Of a DNA stretch of 64,000 nucleotides, positions 1-9,040 are shown piece by piece; position 1 is the first letter of the stretch, and each line of letters starts with the position of its first letter. Source of the DNA: Synechococcus sp. CBW1107 (GTDB taxonomy: Bacteria; Cyanobacteriota; Cyanobacteriia; PCC-6307; Cyanobiaceae); assembly GCF_015841355.1 (NCBI RefSeq), contig NZ_CP064908.1:682001-746000 (forward strand). Direction: 5' to 3'. Under the pieces are notes generated by a model. That model ran no database searches. It was not told where the DNA came from and was given only the letters and a program-made list of their open reading frames with translations. Both the position numbers and the translations under genes were made by a program.

Positions 1-925
1 CATGGCCCCCCGGAGAGGGCAGACGCGCGGCCACCGCCTCCTCCAGAAGGCAGAGGCCATTGAGCAGAAGGGCGGTGGCCGGCAGGGTGCGAATCGCCGC
101 CACCGCTGCAGTCCAGCTGCGGAAATCGATCACCACCTGTTGCCAGGGCACCGCCGCGGCTGTGGCCAGGGTCACGGCGGTGAGGATGCCGTTGCTGCCG
201 TAGGCGTGGTTGAGGGGTGCACTGGCGCTGGCATCGAGCTGCAGCAGCCGGGGCTCTGGCTCCACCGTCACCACTTCCAGCCCCAGCAGATGACCCGGGT
301 CCCGCAGGAAGCCCCAGCGCACCGAGCCGATGCCGCCTGAACCTCCAGCGATGAACCCCCCCAGGCTGGCGCTGCGGCGAGTGCTCGGGGTGAGACGCAA
401 CTCCCGACCATGGGGGGCCAGCCGCTGGTCCAGGTCGGCCAGCAGGCATCCCGCCTCGGCGGTCATCACCCCGCTGAGGGGATCCAGCTGCCGCAGCTGG
501 TTGAGGCCGCTGAGGTCGAGCACCACTCCCCCCGCCAGAGGGACACACTGGCCGTAGTTCCCGGTGCCGCTTCCCCGCAGCGTGAGCGGCACCCCATGAC
601 GGGCACAGGCTCCCGCCACCAGCCGCACCTGCTCGCTACAGCTGGCCCTGACCACCAGCTGGGCCAGCCTGTCCTGCAGCAGCGGCGTCAGCACCGGGGA
701 GTAGCCGAAGAAATCCCTGGAGAGTCGCTCCAGCTCAGGCCCGCTGCGGATCACGACCAGACCTTTGCCGGCGTTGGCGGCGGCTGAGGGATCTGCGGCG
801 GCCACGGCTGTCAGCTCGGCCACCAGAGCCTCGAGCTGGGAGTCCTTGGCGGGCGCCGGCAGACCGCTCGGCAGCTGGGTGGCCACAGCCAGGGCAGGGG
901 GACGGGTGTCTGGATCGAAGGACAA
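1..925 (-). CDS. FAD-linked oxidase (GlcD/GlcE-like), 3' end cut by window edge
   Basis: The minus strand stays open from about 925 to the left edge, so at least 308 residues are visible and the C-terminus lies outside. The frame carries the FAD-binding (PCMH-type) signature RGSGTGNYGQ and, further on, GFIAGGSGGIGSVRWGF, as in glycolate/lactate oxidase subunits and related flavin dehydrogenases. A stop codon overlapping the end of the upstream amidohydrolase gene limits the start. A TTG at 925 or a GTG at 886 are the candidates; neither has a good ribosome binding site. It probably oxidises a 2-hydroxy acid in photorespiration or organic-acid use, but the substrate cannot be read from the sequence. 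It follows the amidohydrolase in the same direction. Confidence 0.8.
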   Translation of the reverse strand, partial: MSFDPDTRPPALAVATQLPSGLPAPAKDSQLEALVAELTAVAAADPSAAANAGKGLVVIRSGPELERLSRDFFGYSPVLTPLLQDRLAQLVVRASCSEQVRLVAGACARHGVPLTLRGSGTGNYGQCVPLAGGVVLDLSGLNQLRQLDPLSGVMTAEAGCLLADLDQRLAPHGRELRLTPSTRRSASLGGFIAGGSGGIGSVRWGFLRDPGHLLGLEVVTVEPEPRLLQLDASASAPLNHAYGSNGILTAVTLATAAAVPWQQVVIDFRSWTAAVAAIRTLPATALLLNGLCLLEEAVAARLPSPGGH

Positions 926-972
926 GGAGCGGGGGCAGCGAACGGCAGGCGGAGCTGGCGCCTGCTTCCGTT

Positions 973-2295
973 CTACTCAGCCGGGCCGGGCCAGGACGCG
1001 GCCATCGCCTCCAGCCGTGCCGCCAGCGCCGGCGGCGACGGCAGAGGCAGCCACTCGCCTGCGCGCAGCACCCGGCGCTGGGGAGCGCGGGCCAGCAACT
1101 CACTCCAGCTGCCGGCGGCGAGCACCACCAGATCGGCTGGCGCCCCGGAGCGCAGCACCCCATCCCACTCCAGACCCATCAACCGCGAGGCGGCGGTGGT
1201 GAAGGGAGCCAGCCCCTGCCGCTGCCAGGGGGCCAGGTGGGCCGCCGGGAGGGAGAAGCGGAGCAGTTCCAACGGATCGAAATCCCCTCCCGGATACCAG
1301 GGGTCCTGAACGTTGTCACCCCCCACCGCCACCGTGACACCGGCGCGCTGCAGCTGGCGGATCGGGGCCAGGGGCCGGGTGGCCGGGGTGTCTCCAGCGT
1401 GATGTCCCAGCAGCCAGAGGTTCGTGGGGGGCAAGGCCACCACCGCCAGGGAGGCGTCCGCCATGGCATCGGCGAGCCGGCTCAGGCGGGGAGCCTTCAA
1501 CTGCGACATCGAGCAGCTGTGGCTGCAGGTGACCGGCACACCGATGCGATGCCGCCGCACCAGACTGGCCACCAGGGCCACCCCCGCTCCCCCCCCCTCG
1601 CCGCTCTCGTCGACGTGGAGATCCACTGGGGCACCGAGGCTGTCGGCCAGCCGCAGCAGGGCCAGCAGCCCTTCGCCATCGCCACGGCCGGAGGCCAGGG
1701 GAGCCCCCAGAACCCCACCCAGCAGCACCGATCCCCTCGGACCACGGCTGACGAGCCGCCGGGCCAGGGCCTCGCCCGCCGCCGAGTCCCAGTGGCGCAC
1801 CGGCACCAGGGCCACCAGCTGCAGCTCCAGCCGCGGCGCCCAGCGGCGTTGCAGCTGCAGCAGCCCCTCCCATCCCGGCTCGGCGCCTGGGCCGAGGCTG
1901 TCGATGTGGCTGCGCACAGCCCTCAGCCCATAGCGCCAGGCCTGCTCCAGGGCACGCTCACCCCGCTCCAGCACCTGCTCGAGAGTGCGGTCCTGGTGCT
2001 CAGCCTGGTTGGCGGCCAGGGCCCCCTGCATCGTGCCCGCCGGGTTCGGGTGGCGCTCCCAGCTGAAGGCCTTGTCGAGGTGGGCATGGGGCTCCACCAG
2101 TGGTGTGAGCGCCAGCGGCAGCAGGTCCCCGTCACGCCGCTGGTGAGTCTCGATCGCCGTGATCCGTCCATGCTGATGGCTCAGACGCACGGCCACCAGG
2201 CCGCTCGCATCCGCAGGGGGCAGGTCGAGCCGCCGGGGGTCGATCAGGGCGCGCGGCAGCAGCAGCGGCGGCAGGGACTCAGCCGCGCTCACCAC
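973..2295 (-). CDS. Amidohydrolase, cytosine deaminase-like
   Basis: 440 residues. The metal-site motif HAHLDK (residues about 70-75) is the cytosine-deaminase-type version of HxH. It is followed by LHVDES (metal or catalytic His/Glu region), TCSHSCSM and GGDNVQDPW, which supplies the late conserved Asp. These are in the order expected of the amidohydrolase TIM barrel that hydrolyses ring C-N bonds of pyrimidines or related heterocycles. The GTG start overlaps the stop of the upstream DUF4359 gene by 7 bases, so the two are probably co-transcribed. The natural substrate (cytosine, isoguanine, another cyclic amide) is not decided by these motifs. Confidence 0.85.
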   Translation of the reverse strand: MVSAAESLPPLLLPRALIDPRRLDLPPADASGLVAVRLSHQHGRITAIETHQRRDGDLLPLALTPLVEPHAHLDKAFSWERHPNPAGTMQGALAANQAEHQDRTLEQVLERGERALEQAWRYGLRAVRSHIDSLGPGAEPGWEGLLQLQRRWAPRLELQLVALVPVRHWDSAAGEALARRLVSRGPRGSVLLGGVLGAPLASGRGDGEGLLALLRLADSLGAPVDLHVDESGEGGGAGVALVASLVRRHRIGVPVTCSHSCSMSQLKAPRLSRLADAMADASLAVVALPPTNLWLLGHHAGDTPATRPLAPIRQLQRAGVTVAVGGDNVQDPWYPGGDFDPLELLRFSLPAAHLAPWQRQGLAPFTTAASRLMGLEWDGVLRSGAPADLVVLAAGSWSELLARAPQRRVLRAGEWLPLPSPPALAARLEAMAASWPGPAE

Positions 2296-2738
2296 GGTGC
2301 ACGGTCGGCGCTGGCACTGTCAGAGTCGTTGTCGCTGGAGGTTTTCAGGATCCTGAAGTGCCCGGCAACCGCCACGGTGAGCACCCTGTAGAGAGGGAGT
2401 TCGAGAAACGGCAGCACCGAGGGGCCTCCGATCTGGGTGCGGTAGAGGCTGAACAGTCCGAAGTTCTGCCGCCGGGTGTTGCGACGGGCCAGCTCTCCGA
2501 GGACCCGGTTCTGGCTGCGGATCAGGTCAGGACAGTTCTGGATCGCCAGCTTCAGCGGCATCGGCAGGCGATTGACGCAGACCTCCTCCACCGCCAGTTC
2601 AGCCAGATGGTCACCGGCGAAGCTCTCGAACTCCTCCAGCCCAGGGTTGGTGAAGGCGAGGGCGACCCCGGTGACCCCACCGCCCAGGGCCAGAGCCGTG
2701 CACCAGCGGGCGTAGCAAGGGGAAGTGGCGGGCCGCAA
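2289..2738 (-). CDS. DUF4359-like secreted or membrane-anchored protein
   Basis: 149 residues from a TTG start; no better start is visible in frame. A single hydrophobic segment near residues 15-30 is followed by the AFTNPGLEEFESFA motif that I associate with the cyanobacterial DUF4359 family. A Cys pair (VEEVCVNR, IQNCPDL) could form a disulphide outside the membrane. No function is known for the family. It overlaps the amidohydrolase start by 7 bases, so the two are likely translated from one message. Confidence 0.7.
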   Translation of the reverse strand: MRPATSPCYARWCTALALGGGVTGVALAFTNPGLEEFESFAGDHLAELAVEEVCVNRLPMPLKLAIQNCPDLIRSQNRVLGELARRNTRRQNFGLFSLYRTQIGGPSVLPFLELPLYRVLTVAVAGHFRILKTSSDNDSDSASADRAPW

Positions 2739-2780
2739 GGTCAGGGTGCAGGGCTGCTTGATACATTGGCAAAGACCACG

Positions 2781-2853
2781 GCGGGCGTCGCCAAGTGGTT
2801 AAGGCAGCGGCTTGTGGCGCCGCTATTCGGGGGTTCGAGTCCCCTCGCTCGCC
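2781..2853 (+). tRNA. tRNA-His (GTG)
   Basis: A 73-nt cloverleaf. Acceptor 2781-2787 GCGGGCG pairs with 2846-2852 CGCTCGC (one G-T pair). The anticodon stem GCGGC/GCCGC encloses TTGTGGC with anticodon GTG at 2814-2816, and the T-loop is TTCGAGT. The discriminator is C and the base before the acceptor is G (2780), the G-1:C73 pair diagnostic of tRNA-His. CCA is not encoded. The 3' half overlaps, on the opposite strand, the end of the DUF1611 gene. Confidence 0.95.
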
Positions 2854-3911
2854 CTCAACGAGGCCAGCAGCCGATCGGCTGCTGGTTCATTTCTCACCGG
2901 GTCGGTGCAGGCAAGGCCCAGTTCATCACTGATGGCCGCACAGGCCCTGGCAGCGCTGGTCTCGGACAATCCGGCGGTGTTCAGCGCCACGACCCTCACC
3001 CGGGGTTGGGGTCCCGCGGGCCGGCCCAGAGCCGCCAGTCCCTCCAGGACATCGATCAGGTCCTTCAGAGGCGGGATGCCGACCTGGGGGTGCTTGTTCA
3101 CATGGCTCTGGCCGGCCCGGTGGACCAAAACCAGTGCCGTGGGCTGGCAGCCCCGGATCAGCGGCAGGGTGGCCGAGGAGCCGGGGTGGCAGAGGGAGCC
3201 CTGGCCCTCCACGAACAGCAGGCTCTCTTCGGTGCAGGCCGGCTCTGAAGCCACCTCCAGCAGGACCCGCTCCACCGCGCCGGCGGCGTAATCGACGCGG
3301 ACCGCATCCAGGGGGACCCCTCTGCCGCTGATCAGGATGCCGGCCTGGCCGGTGCCGACGAAACGGGCATCCAGCCCGGCGCGTCTGGCGGCCGAGGTGA
3401 GCTCCAGGCAGGCGCTCATCTTGCCCACGGCCATGTCGGTGCCGACCGCCAGAACGCGCCCGGCAGGCAGCGCCGCCGCCCGGGCCGCAGCCACCTCCAG
3501 ACCTGGGGGCTCCTGGCGCAGATCCCAGATCCACTGCCCGGCACCCCGCAGGGCGGCCAGCTCCGGATCCGAGGCCAGGGGGGTGTGCAGACCGCTGGCC
3601 AGGTGCAGCCCGGCTCGCAGCGCCGCCGCCAGATCGGCCTTCAGCTCCGGAGGCAGCTGCCCGCCGGACGGAGCCAGCCCCACCACCGCCACCTCCGGCC
3701 GGTAAGCCAGCGCGGCGTTGAGATCGGCCACGATCGGCACCCGCCGGGAGATGCCGGTGATGGGCTCGAGTTCAGCGCCCGCATGGGCCGGATCCACCAC
3801 GGCCACCACCGGACCCTGCCGGTAGCGCAACATCGCCAGGCCCGTCTTGCCCGACAGGTTGTCCAGGCCGCCGTGGAGCAGCAGCACCACGGGCGCATCG
3901 GCGCTCAGCAC
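2823..3911 (-). CDS. dgcN: DUF1611 P-loop protein, D-glutamate N-acetyltransferase DgcN-like
   Basis: 362 residues, GTG start. DUF1611 proteins have an N-terminal Rossmann-like part and a C-terminal P-loop part; here GTDMAVGKMS is the Walker A-like loop and LLFVEGQGSL follows. The gene overlaps the 3' end of an enolase-superfamily racemase by 7 bases. This pairing is known as DgcN/DgcA, in which DgcN acetylates D-glutamate and DgcA racemises N-acetyl-D-glutamate. The last residues (EGTRTPE) are encoded by the antisense strand of tRNA-His, so the true C-terminus in relatives is probably shorter. The role in D-amino-acid recycling is inferred from the pairing. Confidence 0.8.
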   Translation of the reverse strand: MLSADAPVVLLLHGGLDNLSGKTGLAMLRYRQGPVVAVVDPAHAGAELEPITGISRRVPIVADLNAALAYRPEVAVVGLAPSGGQLPPELKADLAAALRAGLHLASGLHTPLASDPELAALRGAGQWIWDLRQEPPGLEVAAARAAALPAGRVLAVGTDMAVGKMSACLELTSAARRAGLDARFVGTGQAGILISGRGVPLDAVRVDYAAGAVERVLLEVASEPACTEESLLFVEGQGSLCHPGSSATLPLIRGCQPTALVLVHRAGQSHVNKHPQVGIPPLKDLIDVLEGLAALGRPAGPQPRVRVVALNTAGLSETSAARACAAISDELGLACTDPVRNEPAADRLLASLRASEGTRTPE

Positions 3912-5035
3912 GGGTCACTCGCCGACCTGGGGCCGTCGACCTCGATCACCCCCAGCCCAGGATGGATGGAGGGCAGCAGGAGGTCCGCCCGGAGCTCCGG
4001 GCCTTCGAAGGGGTCATCGATCAGGTTCAGATGGCTGTCGAGGTCGGGCCAGCGCACCAGCGGCAGCAACTGGGAGGCCGCTCCATTGAGCAGGGCGCTG
4101 TCGGAGTAGCAGCCCAGCATCAGCTCGAGCCCGAGGCTGCGGGCGGTGCGGGCCATCAGCAGCGCCTCACTGAGCCCGCCGCTCTTGAGGAGCTTGATGT
4201 TCACCCCATCGACATGGGGGGCCAGGCGCAGCAGGTCGGCCAGAGTCCAGCAGCTCTCATCGGCCACCAGGGGAATCGGGCAGCTCAGATCGAGGGCCGC
4301 GAAGCCGGCCGTGTCGGCGTCGGGGTCGAGCTGGGCGGGCAGCGGCTGTTCCACCAGCACCACCCCCTGCTCCGCCAGCCAGGGAATCAGCTGCTGGGCC
4401 GTGGCCAGATCCCAGCCGCCGTTGGCATCCACCTGCAGCTCACTGACCCTGCCGGCGGCACCGGCCCGTTCCTGCAACCTCTGCACCACCGCCAGCACCA
4501 GGGCCCGGTCGTGATCCGGGCCATCAGGGCTGCCCAGCTTCAGCTTCAGCCGCCTGGGCCAGCAGCCCAGGCGGTCCTGCCAGAGATCCAGCCGGGCCAG
4601 CACCTGCTCAACCCCAGCCAGGCCGAGGGTGACGCTGGTGGGGCTGCAGGCGGCCCGATCCAGGCCCCAGAGACGCCAGAGGGGCTGACCCAGCTTCTGG
4701 CCCCACCAGTCATGCAGAGCCAGGTCGATGGCGCAGCGGGCCGGTGGCGACAGGGGGGCCAGCCAGGGCTCGAGCGCCTGAAAGGCCGGTAGTTCCGCGC
4801 TGAGACTCCGCCCTTCGGCGGAAGCGAAGCGTGCCAGCAGGGCCTCCAGTTCAGCGGCGACCGTTTCGGTGGCGTAGGCCCGCTGACCAGTGTCGAACCC
4901 CCCGGCTTCGCCACGCCCCACCAGCCCCTCGTGCGCCAGCTCGACCACCAGCCGCCGCACCGAAGCCGTGGTGCCCCGGCTGATCGCCAGGGGCACCGCC
5001 TTGGTGAGCGTGATCCAGCGAAGGCCTGCCTGCAT
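3905..5035 (-). CDS. dgcA: Enolase-superfamily racemase/epimerase, DgcA / dipeptide epimerase type
   Basis: 376 residues from ATG 5035; a second in-frame ATG at 5053 would add six residues. The muconate-lactonising subgroup pattern is present: KLKLG with the catalytic Lys pair, QVDANGGW (first metal ligand), VEQPL (second), ADESC (third) and NIKLLKSGG (second catalytic Lys). Members racemise N-acyl amino acids or L-Ala-D/L-Glu. With the adjoining DUF1611 gene the best guess is conversion of N-acetyl-D-Glu to the L form; muropeptide epimerase is the alternative. Its start lies at the left end of a 40-bp palindrome whose right end is the start of divergent miaB. No ribosome binding site is seen. 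Confidence 0.82.
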   Translation of the reverse strand: MQAGLRWITLTKAVPLAISRGTTASVRRLVVELAHEGLVGRGEAGGFDTGQRAYATETVAAELEALLARFASAEGRSLSAELPAFQALEPWLAPLSPPARCAIDLALHDWWGQKLGQPLWRLWGLDRAACSPTSVTLGLAGVEQVLARLDLWQDRLGCWPRRLKLKLGSPDGPDHDRALVLAVVQRLQERAGAAGRVSELQVDANGGWDLATAQQLIPWLAEQGVVLVEQPLPAQLDPDADTAGFAALDLSCPIPLVADESCWTLADLLRLAPHVDGVNIKLLKSGGLSEALLMARTARSLGLELMLGCYSDSALLNGAASQLLPLVRWPDLDSHLNLIDDPFEGPELRADLLLPSIHPGLGVIEVDGPRSASDPC

Positions 5036-5072
5036 CGCACAAGTTTCGGCCATGGTCGAAACTTGTGCGATG
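5033..5072. repeat. 40-bp near-perfect palindrome between divergent dgcA and miaB starts
   Basis: Arms CATCGCACAAGTTTCG (5033-5048) and CGAAACTTGTGCGATG (5057-5072) are perfect reverse complements. The centre contains CCATGG, leaving one mismatched pair (5049/5056). The outermost three bases of each arm are the proposed ATG codons of dgcA (minus) and miaB (plus), and the central CATG gives each gene an alternative ATG. It could be a dimeric operator serving both genes, a leader hairpin, or the scar of an inverted duplication. Confidence 0.9.
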
Positions 5073-6494
5073 AGCGTGACCACCACAACAGCGAGTGCCA
5101 CAGCAGCGGCACGACCCGGGACCGCACAGCCCGGCAGCTACTGGATCACCACCTTCGGCTGCCAGATGAACAAGGCCGATTCCGAGCGCATGGCCGGAAT
5201 CCTCGAAGGCATGGGCTATCACCCCGGGAGCGATGAGCACAGTGCCGATCTGGTGCTCTACAACACCTGCACGATCCGCGACAACGCCGAGCAGAAGGTG
5301 TACAGCTACCTGGGCCGTCAGGCCCAGCGCAAGCGCAGCAACCCCCACCTCACGCTGGTGGTGGCCGGCTGCGTGGCCCAGCAGGAGGGCGAGTCGCTGC
5401 TGAGGCGGGTGCCGGAACTCGACCTGGTGATGGGCCCCCAGCACGCCAACAGGCTGGGCACTCTGCTGGAGCAGGTGGCCAGCGGCCAGCAGGTGGTGGC
5501 CACCGGCGAGCATCACATCCTCGAGGACATCACCACCGCCCGCCGCGATTCCCAGGTGTGCGCCTGGGTGAATGTGATCTACGGCTGCAACGAGCGCTGC
5601 ACCTACTGCGTGGTGCCCTCGGTGCGCGGCAGGGAACAGAGCCGCAGCCCGGGGGCCATCCGCCTGGAGATGGAGGGGCTTGCGGAGCGGGGCTTCAAGG
5701 AGATCACCCTTCTGGGCCAGAACATCGATGCCTATGGCCGCGACCTGCCCGGCATCACCCCGGAAGGCCGCCGCGAGCACACGCTCACCGACCTGCTCCA
5801 CCATGTCCACGACGTGGAGGGGATCGAGCGGATCCGCTTCGCCACCTCCCATCCCCGCTACTTCACCGAGCGTCTGATCGACGCCTGCGCTGAGCTGCCC
5901 AAGCTCTGTGATCACTTCCACATCCCTTTCCAGAGCGGTGATGACGACGTGCTGAAGGCGATGGCACGCGGCTACACGGTGGAGCGCTACCGCCGGATCC
6001 TCGAGCGGATCCGGGAGCGCATGCCCGATGCGGCGATCAGCGCCGATGTGATCGTGGCCTTCCCCGGCGAAACCGACGCCCAGTACCGCCGCACCCTGGC
6101 CTTGATCGAGGCGATCGGCTTCGACCAGGTGAACACCGCCGCCTACTCGCCCAGACCCAACACTCCCGCCGCCGACTGGCCCGGTCAACTGCCGGAGGCC
6201 GTGAAGGTGGAGCGGCTGCAGGAGCTCAATGCCCTGGTGGAGCGCACCGCACGGCAACGCAGCGAGCGCTACCGGGGACGCATCGAGCAGGTGCTGGTGG
6301 AGGGCACCAACCCCCGGGACCCCGCTCAGCGCATGGGCCGCACCCGCACCAACCGGCTGACCTTCTTCCCGGACCGCGCCCCATCCCCCGGCCACGGGGA
6401 GCGCGACGGCGCCGTCATTCAGCCGGGTGATCTGGTGAATGTGCGGATCGAGGAGGTGCGTGCCTTCTCCCTCACCGGGGTGGCGGTGGGCTGA
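5070..6494 (+). CDS. miaB: tRNA-2-methylthio-N6-dimethylallyladenosine synthase
   Basis: 474 residues from ATG 5070. MiaB adds the 2-methylthio group at A37 of tRNAs reading UNN codons. The N-terminal UPF0004 domain supplies Cys31 ([11 protein letters not shown]), Cys67 ([12 protein letters not shown]) and Cys101 ([10 protein letters not shown]) for one 4Fe-4S cluster. The radical-SAM triad is Cys173, Cys177, Cys180 (GCNERCTYC). A TRAM domain ends the protein. Upstream in-frame codons lie in the dgcA coding region, so ATG 5070 (or 5052 inside the palindrome) is preferred. No ribosome binding site is visible. miaB is followed 49 bases later by ddl. Confidence 0.95.
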   Translation: MSVTTTTASATAAARPGTAQPGSYWITTFGCQMNKADSERMAGILEGMGYHPGSDEHSADLVLYNTCTIRDNAEQKVYSYLGRQAQRKRSNPHLTLVVAGCVAQQEGESLLRRVPELDLVMGPQHANRLGTLLEQVASGQQVVATGEHHILEDITTARRDSQVCAWVNVIYGCNERCTYCVVPSVRGREQSRSPGAIRLEMEGLAERGFKEITLLGQNIDAYGRDLPGITPEGRREHTLTDLLHHVHDVEGIERIRFATSHPRYFTERLIDACAELPKLCDHFHIPFQSGDDDVLKAMARGYTVERYRRILERIRERMPDAAISADVIVAFPGETDAQYRRTLALIEAIGFDQVNTAAYSPRPNTPAADWPGQLPEAVKVERLQELNALVERTARQRSERYRGRIEQVLVEGTNPRDPAQRMGRTRTNRLTFFPDRAPSPGHGERDGAVIQPGDLVNVRIEEVRAFSLTGVAVG

Positions 6495-6543
6495 GACGCG
6501 GGGCGCTGATACGTTTGGCGCCGATCCGGATCCAGCCGACCCC

Positions 6544-7665
6544 ATGCCCAGCCCCCCCCGCTGCGTCGGCCTGGTGTTCGGGGGGGCTTCCGACGAGCAC
6601 GCCGTCTCGATCCGCTCGGCCATCACCGTGGTGGGCGGCCTCAGGGGGGGGGAGAACCTTGTTCGCTACCGGGTTCGGCCGTTCTACATCGATCGTGACG
6701 GCCGCTGGTGGGGGCCCGAACTGGCGGAGGCCGTGCTCTCCAGCGGCGAGCCACCGCCTGATGGGCAGCTGATCGGGACGGCTGCAGATCCTTCGCTGAC
6801 GGGTCCGGGCTTCCGGGGCCTTCCCCCGGGGGCTGCTGAGGTGGACGTGTGGTTTCCGGTGCTGCACGGGCCCAATGGTGAGGATGGCACCATCCAGGGT
6901 CTGTTCGCACTGATGCAGGTGCCCTTCGTGGGCTCGGGCGTGCTCGGCTCGGCCCTGGGTATGGACAAACAGGCCATGAAAGCCGCGTTCGCCGCCGCAG
7001 GCCTGCCCCAGGTGCCCTACGCGGCCGTCCAGGCGGCTGACCTCCGCCGTGACCCTGAAGGGCTTCTCGGGCGGCTGGAGCGCGATCTGGGTTACCCCTG
7101 CTTCGTCAAGCCGGCCAACATGGGCTCCTCGGTGGGCATCAGCAAGGCCAGCGACCGCAACGCTCTGCTGCAGGGGCTGAAACTGGCCGCTGCCCTGGAT
7201 CCGCGGCTGGTGGTGGAGCAGGGGGTCACGGCCAGGGAACTGGAGTGCGCCGTACTCGGCCAGGGCATGGGAGGCCGGGGCGGCCTGCAGGCTTCGGTGG
7301 TGGGGGAGATCCGCTTCTCCGCCGACTGGTACGACTACGAGACGAAGTACACCGCAGGGCTGAGCTCCACGGTGATTCCCGCAGAGCTGCCCGAGCCCGT
7401 GAGCGAGAGCGTGCGCAGCATGGCTCTGCAGGCCTGCGCCGCCGTGGCGGCTGAGGGGCTGGCCCGGGTGGATTTCTTCTACGACGAGACCGCGCAGCGG
7501 CTCTGGCTGAACGAGATCAACACCCTGCCCGGCTTCACCAGCCAGAGCATGTATCCGATGCTCTGGGCAGCCAGCGGCGTACCCCTGGTGGATCTCGTGC
7601 ACCAGCTGGTGGAGAGCGCGGGAGAATGGGACGGTGGATCATCTCGAGAGGACCCGGCGGAATGA
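6544..7665 (+). CDS. ddl: D-alanine--D-alanine ligase
   Basis: 373 residues from ATG 6544 ([14 protein letters not shown]). This ATP-grasp enzyme makes the D-Ala-D-Ala end of the peptidoglycan stem peptide in the cytoplasm. Visible landmarks are the N-terminal [10 protein letters not shown] loop, [25 protein letters not shown] (ATP grip), ETKYTAG, and [17 protein letters not shown], which carries the metal-binding Asn/Glu. Its stop overlaps the next start (ATGA), beginning a tight cluster with a small membrane protein and ftsQ, then ftsZ. This joins wall precursor synthesis to division. Confidence 0.96.
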   Translation: MPSPPRCVGLVFGGASDEHAVSIRSAITVVGGLRGGENLVRYRVRPFYIDRDGRWWGPELAEAVLSSGEPPPDGQLIGTAADPSLTGPGFRGLPPGAAEVDVWFPVLHGPNGEDGTIQGLFALMQVPFVGSGVLGSALGMDKQAMKAAFAAAGLPQVPYAAVQAADLRRDPEGLLGRLERDLGYPCFVKPANMGSSVGISKASDRNALLQGLKLAAALDPRLVVEQGVTARELECAVLGQGMGGRGGLQASVVGEIRFSADWYDYETKYTAGLSSTVIPAELPEPVSESVRSMALQACAAVAAEGLARVDFFYDETAQRLWLNEINTLPGFTSQSMYPMLWAASGVPLVDLVHQLVESAGEWDGGSSREDPAE

Positions 7666-8072
7666 GTCACGGCTTGGTCTGGCTGCCCCTGCTGGTGGTC
7701 TTCGTGTTGCTCACGGCCCTCGGCTGGCTCGAGCGGCGCCGTCAACGGCTGTTCCGTGACTGGGCGGCGGGCTCGGAACTCGCGAAGCTCGATGGCTGCG
7801 GAGCGGCACGGCTCGCTGATGGAGTCCTGACCTGGAGCACCTTCGAAGCCGGGGTGCTCAAACCCCAGGGATCCTTCGTCATCAGCAAGCTGGAATTGCT
7901 GGAGCTGATGTCCCTGGGATCGGGTGACGCTCCCCTCACCGACGAAAGTCAGGGCAGTTGCCGGGTGAGGCTGGTGGGTGATGGCCAGCAGAAGGATGTG
8001 CCGTTCTCCGATGCCGATCGTGCCCGGCGCTGGATGGACGAACTGATGGCCCGTTCCCGTTGTGAGCTGTGA
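7662..8072 (+). CDS. Conserved single-pass membrane protein between ddl and ftsQ
   Basis: 136 residues with one N-terminal hydrophobic helix ([19 protein letters not shown], about residues 5-23), then a basic stretch (ERRRQRLFR) that should stay in the cytoplasm, and a soluble tail of about 100 residues. It overlaps ddl by 4 bases (ATGA) and its stop overlaps the GTG start of ftsQ. That coupling suggests a division or wall role, but I recognise no family and no catalytic motif. It might be a picocyanobacterial division accessory protein; this is inference from position only. Confidence 0.75.
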   Translation: MSHGLVWLPLLVVFVLLTALGWLERRRQRLFRDWAAGSELAKLDGCGAARLADGVLTWSTFEAGVLKPQGSFVISKLELLELMSLGSGDAPLTDESQGSCRVRLVGDGQQKDVPFSDADRARRWMDELMARSRCEL

Positions 8073-8908
8073 GCCCCGCACCCCAGGCGCCAGGTGTTGA
8101 ACGACGGCGACAGCTGAGGCTGCAGCGCCGTCAGGAGCGCCTGCGCAACTTCTGGCGGCTAGTGGTCTTCTCCGCGGCCGCCGCGGGCCTTGGTTACGGA
8201 CTTCTGCGTCAGGGCTGGACCCTGAGCAGCCCATCCCAGGTGGACGTGAGCGGCAGCGAACGCGTCAGCCGTGAGCAGGCGATCGCCGCGGCCGAGCTTC
8301 GCTTTCCCATGCCCCTGCTGACTCTCGATCCCAGGCTGCTGCGCGCGGAACTGCTGGACGCCCTGCCCGTGGAGCAGGTGACGGTGCAGCGTCTGATCCT
8401 TCCGCCCCGGCTGCGCATCGAGCTGGTGGACCGCCAGGTGGTGGCTCGGGCGGAGCGCCGCACAGCCAAAGGGAATGAGCAGGGCTATGTCGACCGCCTG
8501 GGCAACTGGATCAGCAGCAGCCAGCAGGCCATGGGATCCAGCGGCAGCCAGCCCGAAACGGCGGTCCTGGTGCAGGGATGGCAGGCTCGCTTCAAGCCCA
8601 CGATCGTGAAGCTGATCAGCCGCCGCAATGACCTGGGCAGCCCACTCAGGACCATCCGCTTCGAGCCCGATGGCACCATCTGGCTGACCACCGGCAGCCT
8701 CGGGGAGGTGAAGCTCGGCGGAGCTGACGGCGATCTCGCCCGCCGCCTCGATGTGTTGCGCTATCTGTCCGGGGAATTGCCGAAGCGAGTCCAGGGCCAG
8801 GGGGTGCGCTCGATCGACCTCAGCGACCCGGACCAACCCGAGCTGGGGCTGCCAGCTCCAGCCGTCGGTTCCGGCAATCCGAAACAGGCCGGGAACGGAG
8901 TGGATTGA
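8069..8908 (+). CDS. ftsQ: Cell division protein FtsQ/DivIB
   Basis: 279 residues, GTG start overlapping the preceding stop. The topology is that of FtsQ: short Arg-rich cytoplasmic N-terminus (RRRQLRLQRRQERLRN), one membrane helix (about residues 30-48), then a POTRA domain beginning QVDVSGSERVSREQAIAAA and a beta-rich periplasmic domain. FtsQ links the cytoplasmic and periplasmic divisome. Position between ddl and ftsZ matches the usual division/cell-wall cluster. The C-terminal tail (from about residue 260) is rich in Pro and Gly and probably disordered. Confidence 0.9.
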   Translation: MSPAPQAPGVERRRQLRLQRRQERLRNFWRLVVFSAAAAGLGYGLLRQGWTLSSPSQVDVSGSERVSREQAIAAAELRFPMPLLTLDPRLLRAELLDALPVEQVTVQRLILPPRLRIELVDRQVVARAERRTAKGNEQGYVDRLGNWISSSQQAMGSSGSQPETAVLVQGWQARFKPTIVKLISRRNDLGSPLRTIRFEPDGTIWLTTGSLGEVKLGGADGDLARRLDVLRYLSGELPKRVQGQGVRSIDLSDPDQPELGLPAPAVGSGNPKQAGNGVD

Positions 8909-9040
8909 TGCCGTTCAGACCGCAGACTCGCCAATGGCTCGCAAACCCGCACAGGCCCATTGCGAGAATACGCATTTCACGCAAAGTTGCCGCATCGCAC
9001 AGGATTTTTCCAGTCCGCCGCCGACATAATGCTTCCCGAG

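Noticed and set aside
735-1163. Minus-strand frame rich in Cys, Arg and Ser
   Set aside because: It is out of frame with both the amidohydrolase and the FAD oxidase, which explain the region.
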